From: Actinocrispum wychmicini
GTDB taxonomy: Bacteria; Actinomycetota; Actinomycetes; Mycobacteriales; Pseudonocardiaceae
NCBI RefSeq assembly: GCF_004345645.1
Contig: NZ_SLWS01000006.1
Location: 62,001 to 126,000 of the forward strand
Direction of reading: 5' to 3'
DNA length: 64,000 nucleotides
The translations under genes and the position numbers were made by a program. Shown here piece after piece: positions 8,501 through 16,423 of this stretch. The notes beneath the pieces were generated by a model that saw nothing but the letters and a program-made list of their open reading frames with translations, had not been told where the DNA came from and did not search any database. Position 1 is the stretch's first letter. Every line of letters begins with the position of its first letter.

Positions 8501-10140
8501 CCCATGATCCGGGACACCGACGTGACGATCTCTTCCCGGATCGCGTCCAGCGGCGGGTTGGTGACCTGCGCGAAGTTCTGCTTGAAGTAGTCGTACAGCA
8601 GCCGGGAGCGCTGCGACAGCGCGGCCGGCGGTGTGTCCGTGCCCATCGAGCCGATCGGCTCGGCGCCCTTCGTCGCCATCGGGCCGAGCAGGATCTTCAG
8701 CTCCTCCTCGGTGTACCCGAAGGTCAGCTGGCGGCGCAGCACCGACTCGTGCGTCTGCACGACGTGCTCCCGGTTGGGCAGGTCGGCCAGCTCCAGCAGG
8801 CCCGCGTGCAGCCACTCGTCGTACGGCAGCTGCGCGGCCAGCTCGGACTTGATCTCGTCGTCGCCGACGATCCGGCCGGCCTCGGTGTCCACCAGGAACA
8901 TCCGGCCGGGCTGCAGCCGGCCCTTGGCGATGATCTCGCCCGGCGGCACGTCCAGCACACCCGCCTCGCTGGCCAGCACCACCCGGTCGTCCGTGGTCCG
9001 CCACCAGCGGGCCGGACGCAGGCCGTTGCGGTCAAGGACCGCGCCGACGACCGTGCCGTCGGTGAACGTGACGCACGCCGGGCCGTCCCACGGCTCCATC
9101 AGGCTCGCGTGGAACTGGTAGAACGCGCGGCGGGCGGGGTCCATTGTGGTGTGGTTCTCCCACGCCTCCGGGATCATCATCAGCACCGCGTGCGGCAGCG
9201 CCCGGCCACCCAGGTGCAGCAGCTCCAGGACCTCGTCGAAGGACGCCGAGTCCGAGCCGTCCGGGTCGACGACCGGGTACAGCCTGGTCAGGTCGCCGGG
9301 CACCAGGTCGCTCGCCAGCAGGGCCTCACGGGCCCGCATCCGGTTGCGGTTGCCGCGAACCGTGTTGATCTCGCCGTTGTGGGCGACGTACCGGAACGGA
9401 TGCGCCAGTGGCCACGACGGGAACGTGTTCGTGGAGAACCTGCTGTGCACCAACGCGATCGCGCTCTCCAACCGCTTGTCGGTGAGGTCGGGGAAGAACC
9501 TGGGCAGCTGCGTGGTGGTGAGCATCCCCTTGTACACCAAGGTCCGCGCGGACAACGACGGGAAGTACACGCCGATCCCGGCCGCCCGCGACTCGTGCTC
9601 GACGCGTTTGCGCAGGCAGAACGCCAACCGGTCCAGTTCCACCCCGACCGGGACGCGGCCGCCCTGGTCGGGCTGGCCGGCCACGAACAGCATGGCGAAA
9701 TGCGGCATCACCGACCGCGCGGTCGGGCCCACGTCGGCCGCGTCCGGCGCCACCGGCACGTCCCGCCAGCCCAGCACGTCCAGGCTCTCCTCGGCGGCGA
9801 TCCGCCCGACCAGCTCGACCGCCCGCTCCCGGGTCGCCGAATCCCTTGGCAGGAAAGCGATCCCGGCCGCGTACTCGCCGAACTCGGGCAGCTCGAACCC
9901 GGTCACCGCGCGCAGCAGCCGGTCCGGCAGGCCGACCAGGATCCCAGCGCCGTCGCCGCTGGTCGGCTCGGCCCCGGCGGCACCGCGGTGCTCCAGGTTG
10001 GCCAACGCCGTCAGACCATCCGAGACGATCCCGTGCGACCGGTGGCCCCGGATGTCGGCGACCATCGCCACACCACAAGAGTCCCGCTCTTCGGCAGGGT
10101 CGTACAGGCCACGCGGGCCTGGGATGGCGGAGAAGATCAT
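5587..10140 (-). CDS. gltB: Glutamate synthase large subunit
   Basis: The 1517-residue alpha subunit of glutamate synthase. Domains in order are an N-terminal glutamine amidotransferase, a central domain, an FMN-binding synthase barrel with the 3Fe-4S site, and a C-terminal beta-helix. The nucleophile is the Cys of RDSCGVAMVAD at residue 22, so a short propeptide must be removed, as in the family. The synthase region shows GEGGEDAQRL, KPGEGGQLPPNKV and CHLDTCPVGVATQ (iron-sulfur cysteines). ATG 10140 is preceded by AGGGAGG, a strong ribosome binding site. It is first in a two-gene operon with gltD. The 350-bp upstream gap holds its promoter, but I could not identify a clear GlnR site. Confidence 0.97.
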   Translation of the reverse strand: MIFSAIPGPRGLYDPAEERDSCGVAMVADIRGHRSHGIVSDGLTALANLEHRGAAGAEPTSGDGAGILVGLPDRLLRAVTGFELPEFGEYAAGIAFLPRDSATRERAVELVGRIAAEESLDVLGWRDVPVAPDAADVGPTARSVMPHFAMLFVAGQPDQGGRVPVGVELDRLAFCLRKRVEHESRAAGIGVYFPSLSARTLVYKGMLTTTQLPRFFPDLTDKRLESAIALVHSRFSTNTFPSWPLAHPFRYVAHNGEINTVRGNRNRMRAREALLASDLVPGDLTRLYPVVDPDGSDSASFDEVLELLHLGGRALPHAVLMMIPEAWENHTTMDPARRAFYQFHASLMEPWDGPACVTFTDGTVVGAVLDRNGLRPARWWRTTDDRVVLASEAGVLDVPPGEIIAKGRLQPGRMFLVDTEAGRIVGDDEIKSELAAQLPYDEWLHAGLLELADLPNREHVVQTHESVLRRQLTFGYTEEELKILLGPMATKGAEPIGSMGTDTPPAALSQRSRLLYDYFKQNFAQVTNPPLDAIREEIVTSVSRIMGPEQNLLDPGPRSCRHIQLPYPVIDNDELAKLIHINDDGDLPGFACTVLSGLYEVDGGGAALADAIERVRREASEAIAAGARTLVLSDRDSDHRMAPIPSLLLVSAVHHHLVRTKERLRVALVVESGDAREVHHVALLLGYGAAAVNPYLAFESIEDLINRGAITGLESRTAIRNYVAALVKGVLKIMSKMGISTVGAYTAAQVFEALGLSNEVLAEYFTGTSSKLGGVGLDVIAEEAAWRHRRAHPENPTDRVHRRLDSGGEYAYRRDGELHLFTPETVFLLQHATKTRQDTVYQQYVAEVERLNREGGALRGLFRLRIGERTPVPLAEVEPIEAILKRFNTGAMSYGSISAEAHETLAIAMNRIGGRSNTGEGGEDAQRLYDRERRSAIKQVASGRFGVTSEYLVNADDIQIKMAQGAKPGEGGQLPPNKVYPWIARTRHSTAGVGLISPPPHHDIYSIEDLAQLIHDLKNANEQARIHVKLVSELGVGTVAAGVAKAHADVVLISGHDGGTGASPLNSLKHAGTPWEIGLAETHQTLMLNGLRDRITVQVDGGMKTGRDVLVAALLGAEEYGFATEPLIVMGCVMMRVCHLDTCPVGVATQNPELRKRYTGQAEHVVNYFHFVANEVRELMAALGFRTLDEAIGHAEVLDVDHAVKHWKAQGLDLTPVFEVAANPYDTARRKVREQDHGLEHALDRTLIQLSEAALEDAHPLCLELPVRNVNRTVGTLLGSEVTRRYGGDGLPDNTINIKLTGSAGQSLGAFLPRGITLDLVGDANDYVGKGLSGGRIVARPDPAALFAAEAQVIAGNVIGYGATSGEIFLRGRVGERFGVRNSGALIVAEGVGDHAFEYMTGGRAVVLGPTGRNLAAGMSGGVAYVLDLRPALVNLDMVELQRPNADDLAWLRDVVGRHQRLAGSAVAASLLGDWPRRSASFTKVMPRDYQRVLEAIRIARAEGRDVDEAVMEASRG

Positions 10141-10493
10141 GAGCAGACCTCCCTCGTCGTCCTCGCGCTCAGCTTTTTGCTTCTCTGGGCGCGGGACTCC
10201 GATGGCCCGCTGTTGTTGACGTGACCTTAACAGTCGAGAAACGCAAAGAACACTCTTGTCGAGTGAAATCGGGCGACCTAGGTAACGATTTGACTGATCG
10301 ACACGATAAGGCGCCCTACGTCGTCGACTGCCCCGTCAGGCCAAGGATAACCGACGTACGGCTAACCTCGAAACAACACAAACCGCCTGGTAGACAGCCT
10401 GCCGTCGGGGGAACCCCGCGATGGTGACGCGCTGCAGGAGAGTCTCCGGCCGGACCTGCCCGACGTCAACTAGAACGTGTTACATTTTTCCGT
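10141..10493. other. Intergenic control region between gltB and the SDR gene
   Basis: This 353-base gap is less GC-rich than the genes on either side and shows no convincing coding frame. It must carry the gltB promoter on the minus strand; a TAAGGT hexamer at 10224-10229 (minus strand) is the best -10 candidate, about 84 bases before the start. The right end carries the operator and promoter of the divergent oxidoreductase gene. Confidence 0.6.
10471..10486 (+). promoter_or_regulatory. KstR-type operator overlapping a leaderless promoter
   Basis: TAGAACGTGTTACA at 10471-10484 fits the KstR consensus TNNAACNNGTTNNA at every fixed position. TACATT at 10481-10486 then sits 7 bases before the ATG at 10494, the spacing of a -10 box for a leaderless transcript. 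The operator therefore overlaps the -10 region. KstR is the TetR-family repressor of cholesterol catabolism in mycobacteria and rhodococci; related TetR regulators may use the same core. Confidence 0.6.
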
Positions 10494-11282
10494 ATGATCC
10501 TTGATCGTTTCCAGCTCGACGGGAAGGTCGCGGTCGTCACCGGGTCCGGCCGCGGGATCGGCGCGGCGACCGCGGTGGCCCTCGCCCAAGCGGGCGCGAA
10601 CGTGGTCATCTCGTCCCGGACAGCAACGCAGCTCGAGGACGTGGCGGCGCAAGTGTCCGCGACCGGCAGGGAGGCCGTCGCCGTGACCGCGGACCTCAGC
10701 GATCTCTCCGCGCCGGCCACACTCGTGGCGGCCGCCAGGGACACGTTCGGCCGGCTGGACATCGTGGTCAACAACGTGGGCGGCTCGATGCCCGCCCCGT
10801 TCCTGCACACCTCGGTCGCCGCCCTGGTCGAGGCGTTCCAGTTCAACGTGGCCACGGCACACGCCCTGAACCTGGCGGCGGTGCCGGTGCTGCTTGAGGG
10901 CGGCGGCGGGTCCATTGTGAACATCTCGTCCGCGATGGGACGCCTGACCGGACGCGGCTTTCTGGCGTACGGCACGGCAAAGGCGGCACTGGTCCACTAC
11001 ACGCGACTGGCCGCGATCGACCTGGCGCCACGGATCCGGGTGAACGCCATCGCGGTCGGCTCGGTGGCGACGTCCGCTTTGGACATCGTGCTGGGGAACG
11101 CGGAAATCAAGGCACGCATGGAACAGGCGACACCCATGAAGGTCATCGGCGAACCCGCGGACATCGCCGCAGCAATCGTGTACCTGACCAGCGACGCGGG
11201 GAAGTACGTCACCGGCAAGGTGCTTGAAGTCGACGGCGGCACCGAGCGTCCCACCCTGGACCTCGGCCTGGAGGACCTGTGA
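10494..11282 (+). CDS. SDR-family NAD(P)-dependent oxidoreductase
   Basis: A 262-residue classical short-chain dehydrogenase/reductase. The cofactor loop TGSGRGIG lies at residues 16-23, the NNVG structural motif near 93, the catalytic Ser in VNISSAMG, and the Tyr/Lys pair in YGTAK. It ends with the usual DGGTERP segment. The family oxidises or reduces hydroxyl/keto groups on steroids, acyl-CoAs and sugars; the substrate cannot be read here. There is no ribosome binding site, and the ATG at 10494 has a -10 box 7 bases upstream. A KstR-like operator overlaps that promoter, which suggests a steroid or lipid substrate (inference). The stop overlaps the next gene by GTGA. Confidence 0.93.
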   Translation: MILDRFQLDGKVAVVTGSGRGIGAATAVALAQAGANVVISSRTATQLEDVAAQVSATGREAVAVTADLSDLSAPATLVAAARDTFGRLDIVVNNVGGSMPAPFLHTSVAALVEAFQFNVATAHALNLAAVPVLLEGGGGSIVNISSAMGRLTGRGFLAYGTAKAALVHYTRLAAIDLAPRIRVNAIAVGSVATSALDIVLGNAEIKARMEQATPMKVIGEPADIAAAIVYLTSDAGKYVTGKVLEVDGGTERPTLDLGLEDL

Positions 11283-12337
11283 CTCACCGGGTTGTATTGT
11301 GGAGCACGGGAAATGTGGGCCGGCACGCCCTCGCCGGCATCGCCGCGCACCCCTCGCTTGAACTTGTCGGTGTGTGGACGTCGACCCCATCGAAGGTGGG
11401 TGTGGACGCGGGTGAATTGGCGGGCATCGCGCCGGTCGGCGTCGCCGCGACGGACTCGGCCGCCGTGTTGATCGACCTGAAGCCGGACTGTGTCGTCTAC
11501 ACGGCCATGGCCGACGACCGGCTGTCCGAAGCGATCGAGGACCTATGCGGCTTCCTGCGCGCCGGTATCAACGTCGTTTCGAGCTGCCCGGTGTTCCTCC
11601 AGTTCCCCACCGACGTAGTGCCCGCCTCAGTGACCGATCCGATCGTCGCAGCGGCCCGGTCCGGCGGCGCGTCCCTGTGGGTGAACGGAATCGACCCGGG
11701 CTTCGCCAACGACATCCTGCCGCTCACCCTCACCTCGGTGAGCGAACGGATCGACGAGGTCCGCTGCCAGGAAATCCTGGACTACTCCACGTACGACAAC
11801 GAAAAGGTCATCTTCGACATCATGGGCTTCGGCCGCCCCGGCACCCCACTGCTGCTGCAACCGGGGGTCCTGGCACTGGCCTGGGGCAGCGTCGTCCGCC
11901 AACTGGCCGCCGGCCTGGGCATCGACCTCGACACCGTCGAAGCCACCCACACCCAGGTCCCGGCACCGGAGACCTTCGCCATCGCTTCCGGCGTGATCCC
12001 CGAAGGCACACCGGCGGCCCTGCGTTTCGAGGTCGCCGGGATGTACCGAGGACGCCCGGTCTGCGTCCTGGAACACATCACCCGGCTCCGTCCCGACCTC
12101 GCCCCCGACTGGCCCCAACCGACCGGCCAAGGCTGCTACCGCGTCACAGTCACCGGAGAGCCCAACCTGACCCTGGACCTACAACTGATGGCATCCGACG
12201 GCGACCACAACACAGCCGGCCTGAAAGCCACGGCCATGCGCCTGGTGAACGCGATCCCCGCAGTCGTCGCTGCCCCACCCGGCCTACTCACCACCCTCGA
12301 CCTCCCCCTGATCACCGGTCGCGGGCTCGTCTCATGA
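11279..12337 (+). CDS. NAD(P)H-dependent amine dehydrogenase / DapB-N-domain family protein
   Basis: A 352-residue Rossmann-fold protein that begins VVLWSTGNVGRHALAGI, a dinucleotide-binding loop like that of dihydrodipicolinate reductase. It continues with WTSTPSKVG and a central NGIDPGFANDILPL block seen in 2,4-diaminopentanoate dehydrogenase relatives. The family is often annotated as DapB N-terminal-domain protein, and its actinobacterial members have no settled function. GTG 11279 overlaps the stop of the SDR gene by 4 bases, so the two are one operon and share the KstR-type promoter. A strong hairpin follows its stop codon. Confidence 0.85.
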   Translation: MTHRVVLWSTGNVGRHALAGIAAHPSLELVGVWTSTPSKVGVDAGELAGIAPVGVAATDSAAVLIDLKPDCVVYTAMADDRLSEAIEDLCGFLRAGINVVSSCPVFLQFPTDVVPASVTDPIVAAARSGGASLWVNGIDPGFANDILPLTLTSVSERIDEVRCQEILDYSTYDNEKVIFDIMGFGRPGTPLLLQPGVLALAWGSVVRQLAAGLGIDLDTVEATHTQVPAPETFAIASGVIPEGTPAALRFEVAGMYRGRPVCVLEHITRLRPDLAPDWPQPTGQGCYRVTVTGEPNLTLDLQLMASDGDHNTAGLKATAMRLVNAIPAVVAAPPGLLTTLDLPLITGRGLVS

Positions 12338-12341
12338 CAAA

Positions 12342-12372
12342 GGCCGGGTCGTGGCGACCCGGCCTCTATTGT
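12342..12372. terminator. Bidirectional hairpin terminator
   Basis: A perfect 10-bp stem (GGCCGGGTCG at 12342-12351, CGACCCGGCC at 12355-12364) with a 3-base loop lies between the convergent oxidoreductase operon and lgt. TCTATTGT follows on the plus strand; on the minus strand the stem is followed by TTTGTC. It can serve both transcripts. Confidence 0.8.
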
Positions 12373-12379
12373 CCGAAAC

Positions 12380-13429
12380 TCAGTCTTTCTTGGTCTCGGG
12401 CTTGGGTTCTTCCTCGTCCTTCGGTTCCTCTGGTTCGGGCGCGGTCGGGACCTTGGGCCGCTCCTCCGCGTCCTCAGCCTTGTCCTCGGCTTTGTCTTCC
12501 GCGGACCCACCAGGGAAGGGGACGAGTTGTTCGGCGTCCGGGATGCCTCGGAGTGCCACCAGATCCTCTCGGTCGCCCTTCTTGCGAGCCACCACGAAGT
12601 AGACGACCGCGCCGACGAACACCAGGATCGACACCCACACGTTGATGCGGACACCGAAGACCTGCGTGGCGTCGTCGCGGCGCATCAGCTCGATCCACGT
12701 CCGGCCGAGCGTGTAGCCGGCGACGTACAAGGCGAACGCGCGACCGTGACCAAGGCGCAGCCTGCGGTCCATGAGCACCACGAACAGGGCGACCAGCAGG
12801 TTCCAGATCAGCTCGTACAGGAACGTGGGGTGCACCGGGCTCTCCGGCAGCGGCACACCGGTCGAGATGCCGTTCAGCTGATCGGGCTGGCCGGTGTCCG
12901 GGTTGACCCGCTGGAACACCTCCATGCCCCATGGCAGGTCCGTGTGCGCGCCGTAGAGCTCCTGGTTGAAGTAGTTGCCGATGCGGCCGATCGCCTGGGC
13001 CACGACGATGCCCGGGGCGACCGCGTCCGCGAAGACCGGCAGCGGGATGCCTTTGCGACGGCAGCCCAGCAGGGCGCCGACCCCACCGAGCGCGATCGCG
13101 CCCCAGATGCCCAGGCCGCCCTGCCAGATGTACAGCGCCTCGACCGGGTTCTTGCCTGGCCCGAAGTAGCGCTGCCAGTCCGTGGCCACGTGGTAAAGGC
13201 GACCGCCCACCAGGCCGAACGGGACCGCGTACACCGCGATGTCGATGACTTCACCGGCTCGGCCACCCCTGGCCTGCAGGCGTTTCTCGCCCCACCAGAT
13301 CGCCAGGATGATCCCGACGATGATGAACAGCGCGTACGCGCGAATCGGGACGGGCCCGATTTCCCACACGCCCCGGCTGGGGCTCGGGAAGCTGGCCAGA
13401 AAGGCTGTCGCTCCGGTCACAGGCGACAC
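12380..13429 (-). CDS. lgt: Prolipoprotein diacylglyceryl transferase
   Basis: A 349-residue membrane enzyme that moves diacylglycerol from phosphatidylglycerol to the lipobox cysteine of prolipoproteins, the first step of lipoprotein maturation. Seven membrane segments are visible. The family signature appears as IGRIGNYFNQELYG, and the HPTFLYELIWN block follows. The last 45 or so residues form a strongly acidic, proline-rich cytoplasmic tail with an EDKAEDKAED repeat, common in actinobacterial Lgt but variable. The start is GTG 13429, with GGGGAG 7 bases upstream. The gene follows trpA by 40 bp, as in M. tuberculosis. The window's solute-binding lipoproteins at 33477-35084 and 61659-63056 would be substrates. 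Confidence 0.95.
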   Translation of the reverse strand: MSPVTGATAFLASFPSPSRGVWEIGPVPIRAYALFIIVGIILAIWWGEKRLQARGGRAGEVIDIAVYAVPFGLVGGRLYHVATDWQRYFGPGKNPVEALYIWQGGLGIWGAIALGGVGALLGCRRKGIPLPVFADAVAPGIVVAQAIGRIGNYFNQELYGAHTDLPWGMEVFQRVNPDTGQPDQLNGISTGVPLPESPVHPTFLYELIWNLLVALFVVLMDRRLRLGHGRAFALYVAGYTLGRTWIELMRRDDATQVFGVRINVWVSILVFVGAVVYFVVARKKGDREDLVALRGIPDAEQLVPFPGGSAEDKAEDKAEDAEERPKVPTAPEPEEPKDEEEPKPETKKD

Positions 13430-13469
13430 GGTAACGCTCCCCTCGAACGCACCTGCGACCGGTCCGGCC

Positions 13470-14267
13470 CTATGTCCCTTGGCCTGCCGGAACGGCCCGC
13501 ACACCGGCAGCGAGTTCAGCGGTCAACGCACGTACTTCGTCGAGCCCCTGCGCGGCCTTCGTGACGAAGGCGGAGCCCACGATCACGGCGTCCGCGTACG
13601 CGGCCAACTCCGCGGCCTGCGCGCCTGAACGGACACCCAGGCCGACGCCGATCGGCAGCGATGTGTGCACACGCGCGCGTCGCACCAGGTCAGGCGCCAT
13701 GGAGCCGACGGCGTCGCGTGCGCCCGTCACGCCCATCACCGACGCGGCGTACACGAATCCGCTGGCGGCCTCGACGGTCCGTACAATCCGCTCCTCGGTG
13801 GACGAGGGCGCGATCAGGAAGATCCGGTCCAGGTCGTGCGCGGTCGACGCCGCCGTCCACTCGTCGGCCTCGTCCGGAATCAGGTCCGGCGTGATGATGC
13901 CCAGGCCACCGGCCGCGGCCAGGTCACGAGCGAACGCGTCCACCCCGTAGCGGTAGACCGGGTTCCAGTACGTCATCACGACCGCGCGGCCACCCGCGGA
14001 CGCGACCGACTCGACCACGCCGAACAGGTCCCGCAGCCGGAACCCGCCCTTCAGGGTCTGTTCGGCGGCGGCCTGGATGGTCGGTCCGTCCATCACCGGA
14101 TCGGAGAACGGCACACCGACTTCGACCAGGTCACAGCCGGCGTCGACCATCGCGGCCAGAGCGTCCTTGGAGCCGTCCAGGGTGGGGTAGCCGGCGGGCA
14201 GGTAGCCGACGAGCGCGGCCCGGCCCTCGGCCCTGGTGCTCGCGAACAGCGGATCCAGCCGGCCCAT
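13470..14267 (-). CDS. trpA: Tryptophan synthase alpha subunit
   Basis: A 265-residue TIM-barrel enzyme that cleaves indole-3-glycerol phosphate to indole and glyceraldehyde-3-phosphate; indole then tunnels to TrpB. The catalytic Glu and Asp are both visible in VEVGVPFSDPVMDGP, and the phosphate-binding loops IGVGLGVRSG and VIVGSAFV are near the C-terminus. Its ATG overlaps the trpB stop by one base (TGATG), so translation is coupled. It is the fifth gene of the trpE-to-lgt operon. Confidence 0.97.
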   Translation of the reverse strand: MGRLDPLFASTRAEGRAALVGYLPAGYPTLDGSKDALAAMVDAGCDLVEVGVPFSDPVMDGPTIQAAAEQTLKGGFRLRDLFGVVESVASAGGRAVVMTYWNPVYRYGVDAFARDLAAAGGLGIITPDLIPDEADEWTAASTAHDLDRIFLIAPSSTEERIVRTVEAASGFVYAASVMGVTGARDAVGSMAPDLVRRARVHTSLPIGVGLGVRSGAQAAELAAYADAVIVGSAFVTKAAQGLDEVRALTAELAAGVRAVPAGQGT

Positions 14268-15502
14268 CAGGCGTCCCCCTCCACCAGACCGAAGTACGCG
14301 GCCGCGGTGTCCATGTCCTTGTCGCCCCGACCGGACAGGCTGACCAGGATCACGCCGTCCTCGCCCAGCTCGTGACCGAGTTTGATGGCGCCGGCCAGCG
14401 CGTGCGCGGACTCGATCGCCGGGATGATGCCCTCGGTCCGGGACAGCAGCCGGAACGCCTGCATGGCCTCGTCGTCCGTGACCGACCGGTACTCGGCGCG
14501 GCCGGAGTCCTTCAGGAACGCGTGCTCCGGGCCGACACCGGGGTAGTCCAGGCCCGCGGAGATCGAGTACGCCTCGATGATCTGGCCGTCGTCGTCCTGC
14601 AGCAGGTACGACCGTGACCCGTGCAGCAGGCCGGGGGTGCCCTCGGACAGCGTGGCGCCGTGCTCACCGGACTCCACGCCGTGCCCGGCGGGCTCGAAGC
14701 CGACGAGCCGGACGGACGGGTCGTCGATGAAGCCGTGGAAGATGCCAATGGCGTTCGACCCGCCGCCGACACACGCGACGACGGCGTCCGGCAGCCGCCC
14801 GGCCTTCGCCAGCATCTGCTCACGTGCCTCGATGCCGATGATCCGGTGCAGGTTGCGCACCATCACCGGGAACGGGTGGGACGCGGCGGCCGTGCCGAGC
14901 AGGTAGTGCGTGGTGTCCACATTGGTCACCCAGTCGCGCAGGGCCTCGTTGATGGCGTCCTTCAGCGTCCGCGACCCGGTCTTCACCGGGATCACCTCGG
15001 CGCCGAGCAGCCGCATCCGGGCCACGTTCAACGCTTGGCGCTCGGTGTCGACCTCGCCCATGTAGACGACGCAGTCGAGACCGAGCAGGGCGCACGCGGT
15101 CGCGGTCGCCACGCCGTGCTGGCCCGCGCCGGTCTCCGCGATGACCCGCTTCTTGCCCATCCGTTTGGTGAGCAACGCCTGGCCCAGCACATTGTTGATC
15201 TTGTGTGACCCGGTGTGGTTGAGGTCCTCGCGCTTCAGCCAGATCCGTGCCCCACCGGCGTGCTCGGCGAACCTGGGGGCCTCGGTGAGCAGCGACGGCC
15301 GGCCGGCGAAGTCCCGCAGCAGGCGCTTCAACTCGGCCATGAACTCGGGATCCAGCCGGGCCTTGTCGTACTCGGCCGACAGTTCGTCCAGGGCCGGGAT
15401 CAACGCCTCCGGGATGAACCGCCCGCCGTACGCGCCGAAGTAGCCGCGCGCGTCCGGGTCGTGCTCGTCGTGCTCGTGCCCGGTCACCTGGTCGGCAGTC
15501 AT
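14267..15502 (-). CDS. trpB: Tryptophan synthase beta subunit
   Basis: A 411-residue PLP enzyme that condenses indole with serine to form tryptophan. The PLP lysine lies in HTGSHKINN and the phosphate loop is CVGGGSNAIG. The histidine-rich N-terminal lead (VTGHEHDEHDPD) is an unusual but unconserved extension. I place the start at ATG 15502 because it forms an ATGA overlap with the trpC stop. An in-frame ATG at 15520 would lie inside trpC. Confidence 0.97.
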   Translation of the reverse strand: MTADQVTGHEHDEHDPDARGYFGAYGGRFIPEALIPALDELSAEYDKARLDPEFMAELKRLLRDFAGRPSLLTEAPRFAEHAGGARIWLKREDLNHTGSHKINNVLGQALLTKRMGKKRVIAETGAGQHGVATATACALLGLDCVVYMGEVDTERQALNVARMRLLGAEVIPVKTGSRTLKDAINEALRDWVTNVDTTHYLLGTAAASHPFPVMVRNLHRIIGIEAREQMLAKAGRLPDAVVACVGGGSNAIGIFHGFIDDPSVRLVGFEPAGHGVESGEHGATLSEGTPGLLHGSRSYLLQDDDGQIIEAYSISAGLDYPGVGPEHAFLKDSGRAEYRSVTDDEAMQAFRLLSRTEGIIPAIESAHALAGAIKLGHELGEDGVILVSLSGRGDKDMDTAAAYFGLVEGDA

Positions 15503-16308
15503 CGACTCGGCCTCGGGCACGCGGGGTGCGAACCGGCGGTCACCAACTTGGTCAGTGCCGCCTTCGGGTCGCCGCTGGTCACCAGGCTCTCGCCGACCAG
15601 CACGGCGTCCGCGCCGGCCCCCGCGTACGTCATCAGGTCGCCCGGACCGGTCACCCCGGACTCCGCGATCTTGACCGTCTCGAACGGCAGGCCCTGCGCC
15701 ACCCGGGGGAACACCTCCCGGTCCACCTCAAGAGTGTGCAGGTCACGGGCGTTGACACCGATCACCGAGGCACCGGCCACGAGCGCCCGGTCGGCCTCTT
15801 CGATGGTGTGCACCTCCACCAGCGCGGTCATGCCCAGCGACTCGACCCGGTCCAACAGGCCGACCAGGGTGTTCTGGTCCAACGCGGCCACGATCAGCAG
15901 CACCAGGTCCGCGCCGTGCAGCCGAGCCTCGTGCACCTGGTACGGACTGACAATGAAGTCCTTGCGCAGCAACGGAATGTCCACAGCCGCGCGGACCGCG
16001 TCGAAGTCCGCGAGCGAGCCGCCGAACCGGCGCTGCTCAGTCAGCACACTGATCACCTTGGCGCCCGCCGCCTCGTAGTCCGCCGCGAGCACAGCGGGAT
16101 CCGGGATCTCCGCCAACGTCCCCCTGGACGGACTGCGCCGCTTGACCTCCGCGATCACGCCGACGTCCGACGAACGCAGCGCGCTCATCACATCCTTGGG
16201 TGGAGCCACCTTCGCGGCCTGCTCCTTGAGGACGTCGAACGGAAGCAATGCCTCGCGGGCCGCGAGATCCTCACGAACACCGTCGATTATCGACTCGAGA
16301 ACGCTCAC
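15499..16308 (-). CDS. trpC: Indole-3-glycerol phosphate synthase
   Basis: A 269-residue TIM barrel that closes 1-(2-carboxyphenylamino)-deoxyribulose phosphate to indole-3-glycerol phosphate. Family blocks are VIAEVKRRSPSRG (catalytic Lys), LLRKDFIVSPYQ, VEVHTIEEADRAL, GVNARDL and AESGV. The start is GTG 16308, with AAGGGG about 9 bases upstream; the longer open frame to 16785 overlaps the membrane protein gene and has no family similarity. Fused or adjacent trpF is absent, as expected in actinobacteria where PriA does the isomerase step (see 26659-27390). Confidence 0.97.
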   Translation of the reverse strand: MSVLESIIDGVREDLAAREALLPFDVLKEQAAKVAPPKDVMSALRSSDVGVIAEVKRRSPSRGTLAEIPDPAVLAADYEAAGAKVISVLTEQRRFGGSLADFDAVRAAVDIPLLRKDFIVSPYQVHEARLHGADLVLLIVAALDQNTLVGLLDRVESLGMTALVEVHTIEEADRALVAGASVIGVNARDLHTLEVDREVFPRVAQGLPFETVKIAESGVTGPGDLMTYAGAGADAVLVGESLVTSGDPKAALTKLVTAGSHPACPRPSR

Positions 16309-16423
16309 CGCGTATGCCCCTTCCCGCCGCGTTGATGCTAACCCCGCACTGATACACAGCGGGGCACCGGGTCGGCCGTACACGCACAGCATGCGCGCGA
16401 CAACGCAACGCCCGCGCGACACA

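Noticed and set aside
6364..10224. Very long plus-strand reading frame opposite gltB
   Set aside because: It mirrors the codon pattern of gltB, a common artefact in GC-rich coding DNA, and has no family-like composition; gltB on the minus strand is certain.
10141..10330. GlnR site upstream of gltB
   Set aside because: I found GTAAC-like half-sites but not the paired GTnAC-n6-GnAAC arrangement, so the evidence is too weak.
16341..16364. Terminator hairpin between the trp-operon membrane gene and trpC
   Set aside because: Only a 6-bp stem (CCCCGC/GCGGGG) with an 11-base loop and no T-tract; the trp genes look like one operon.
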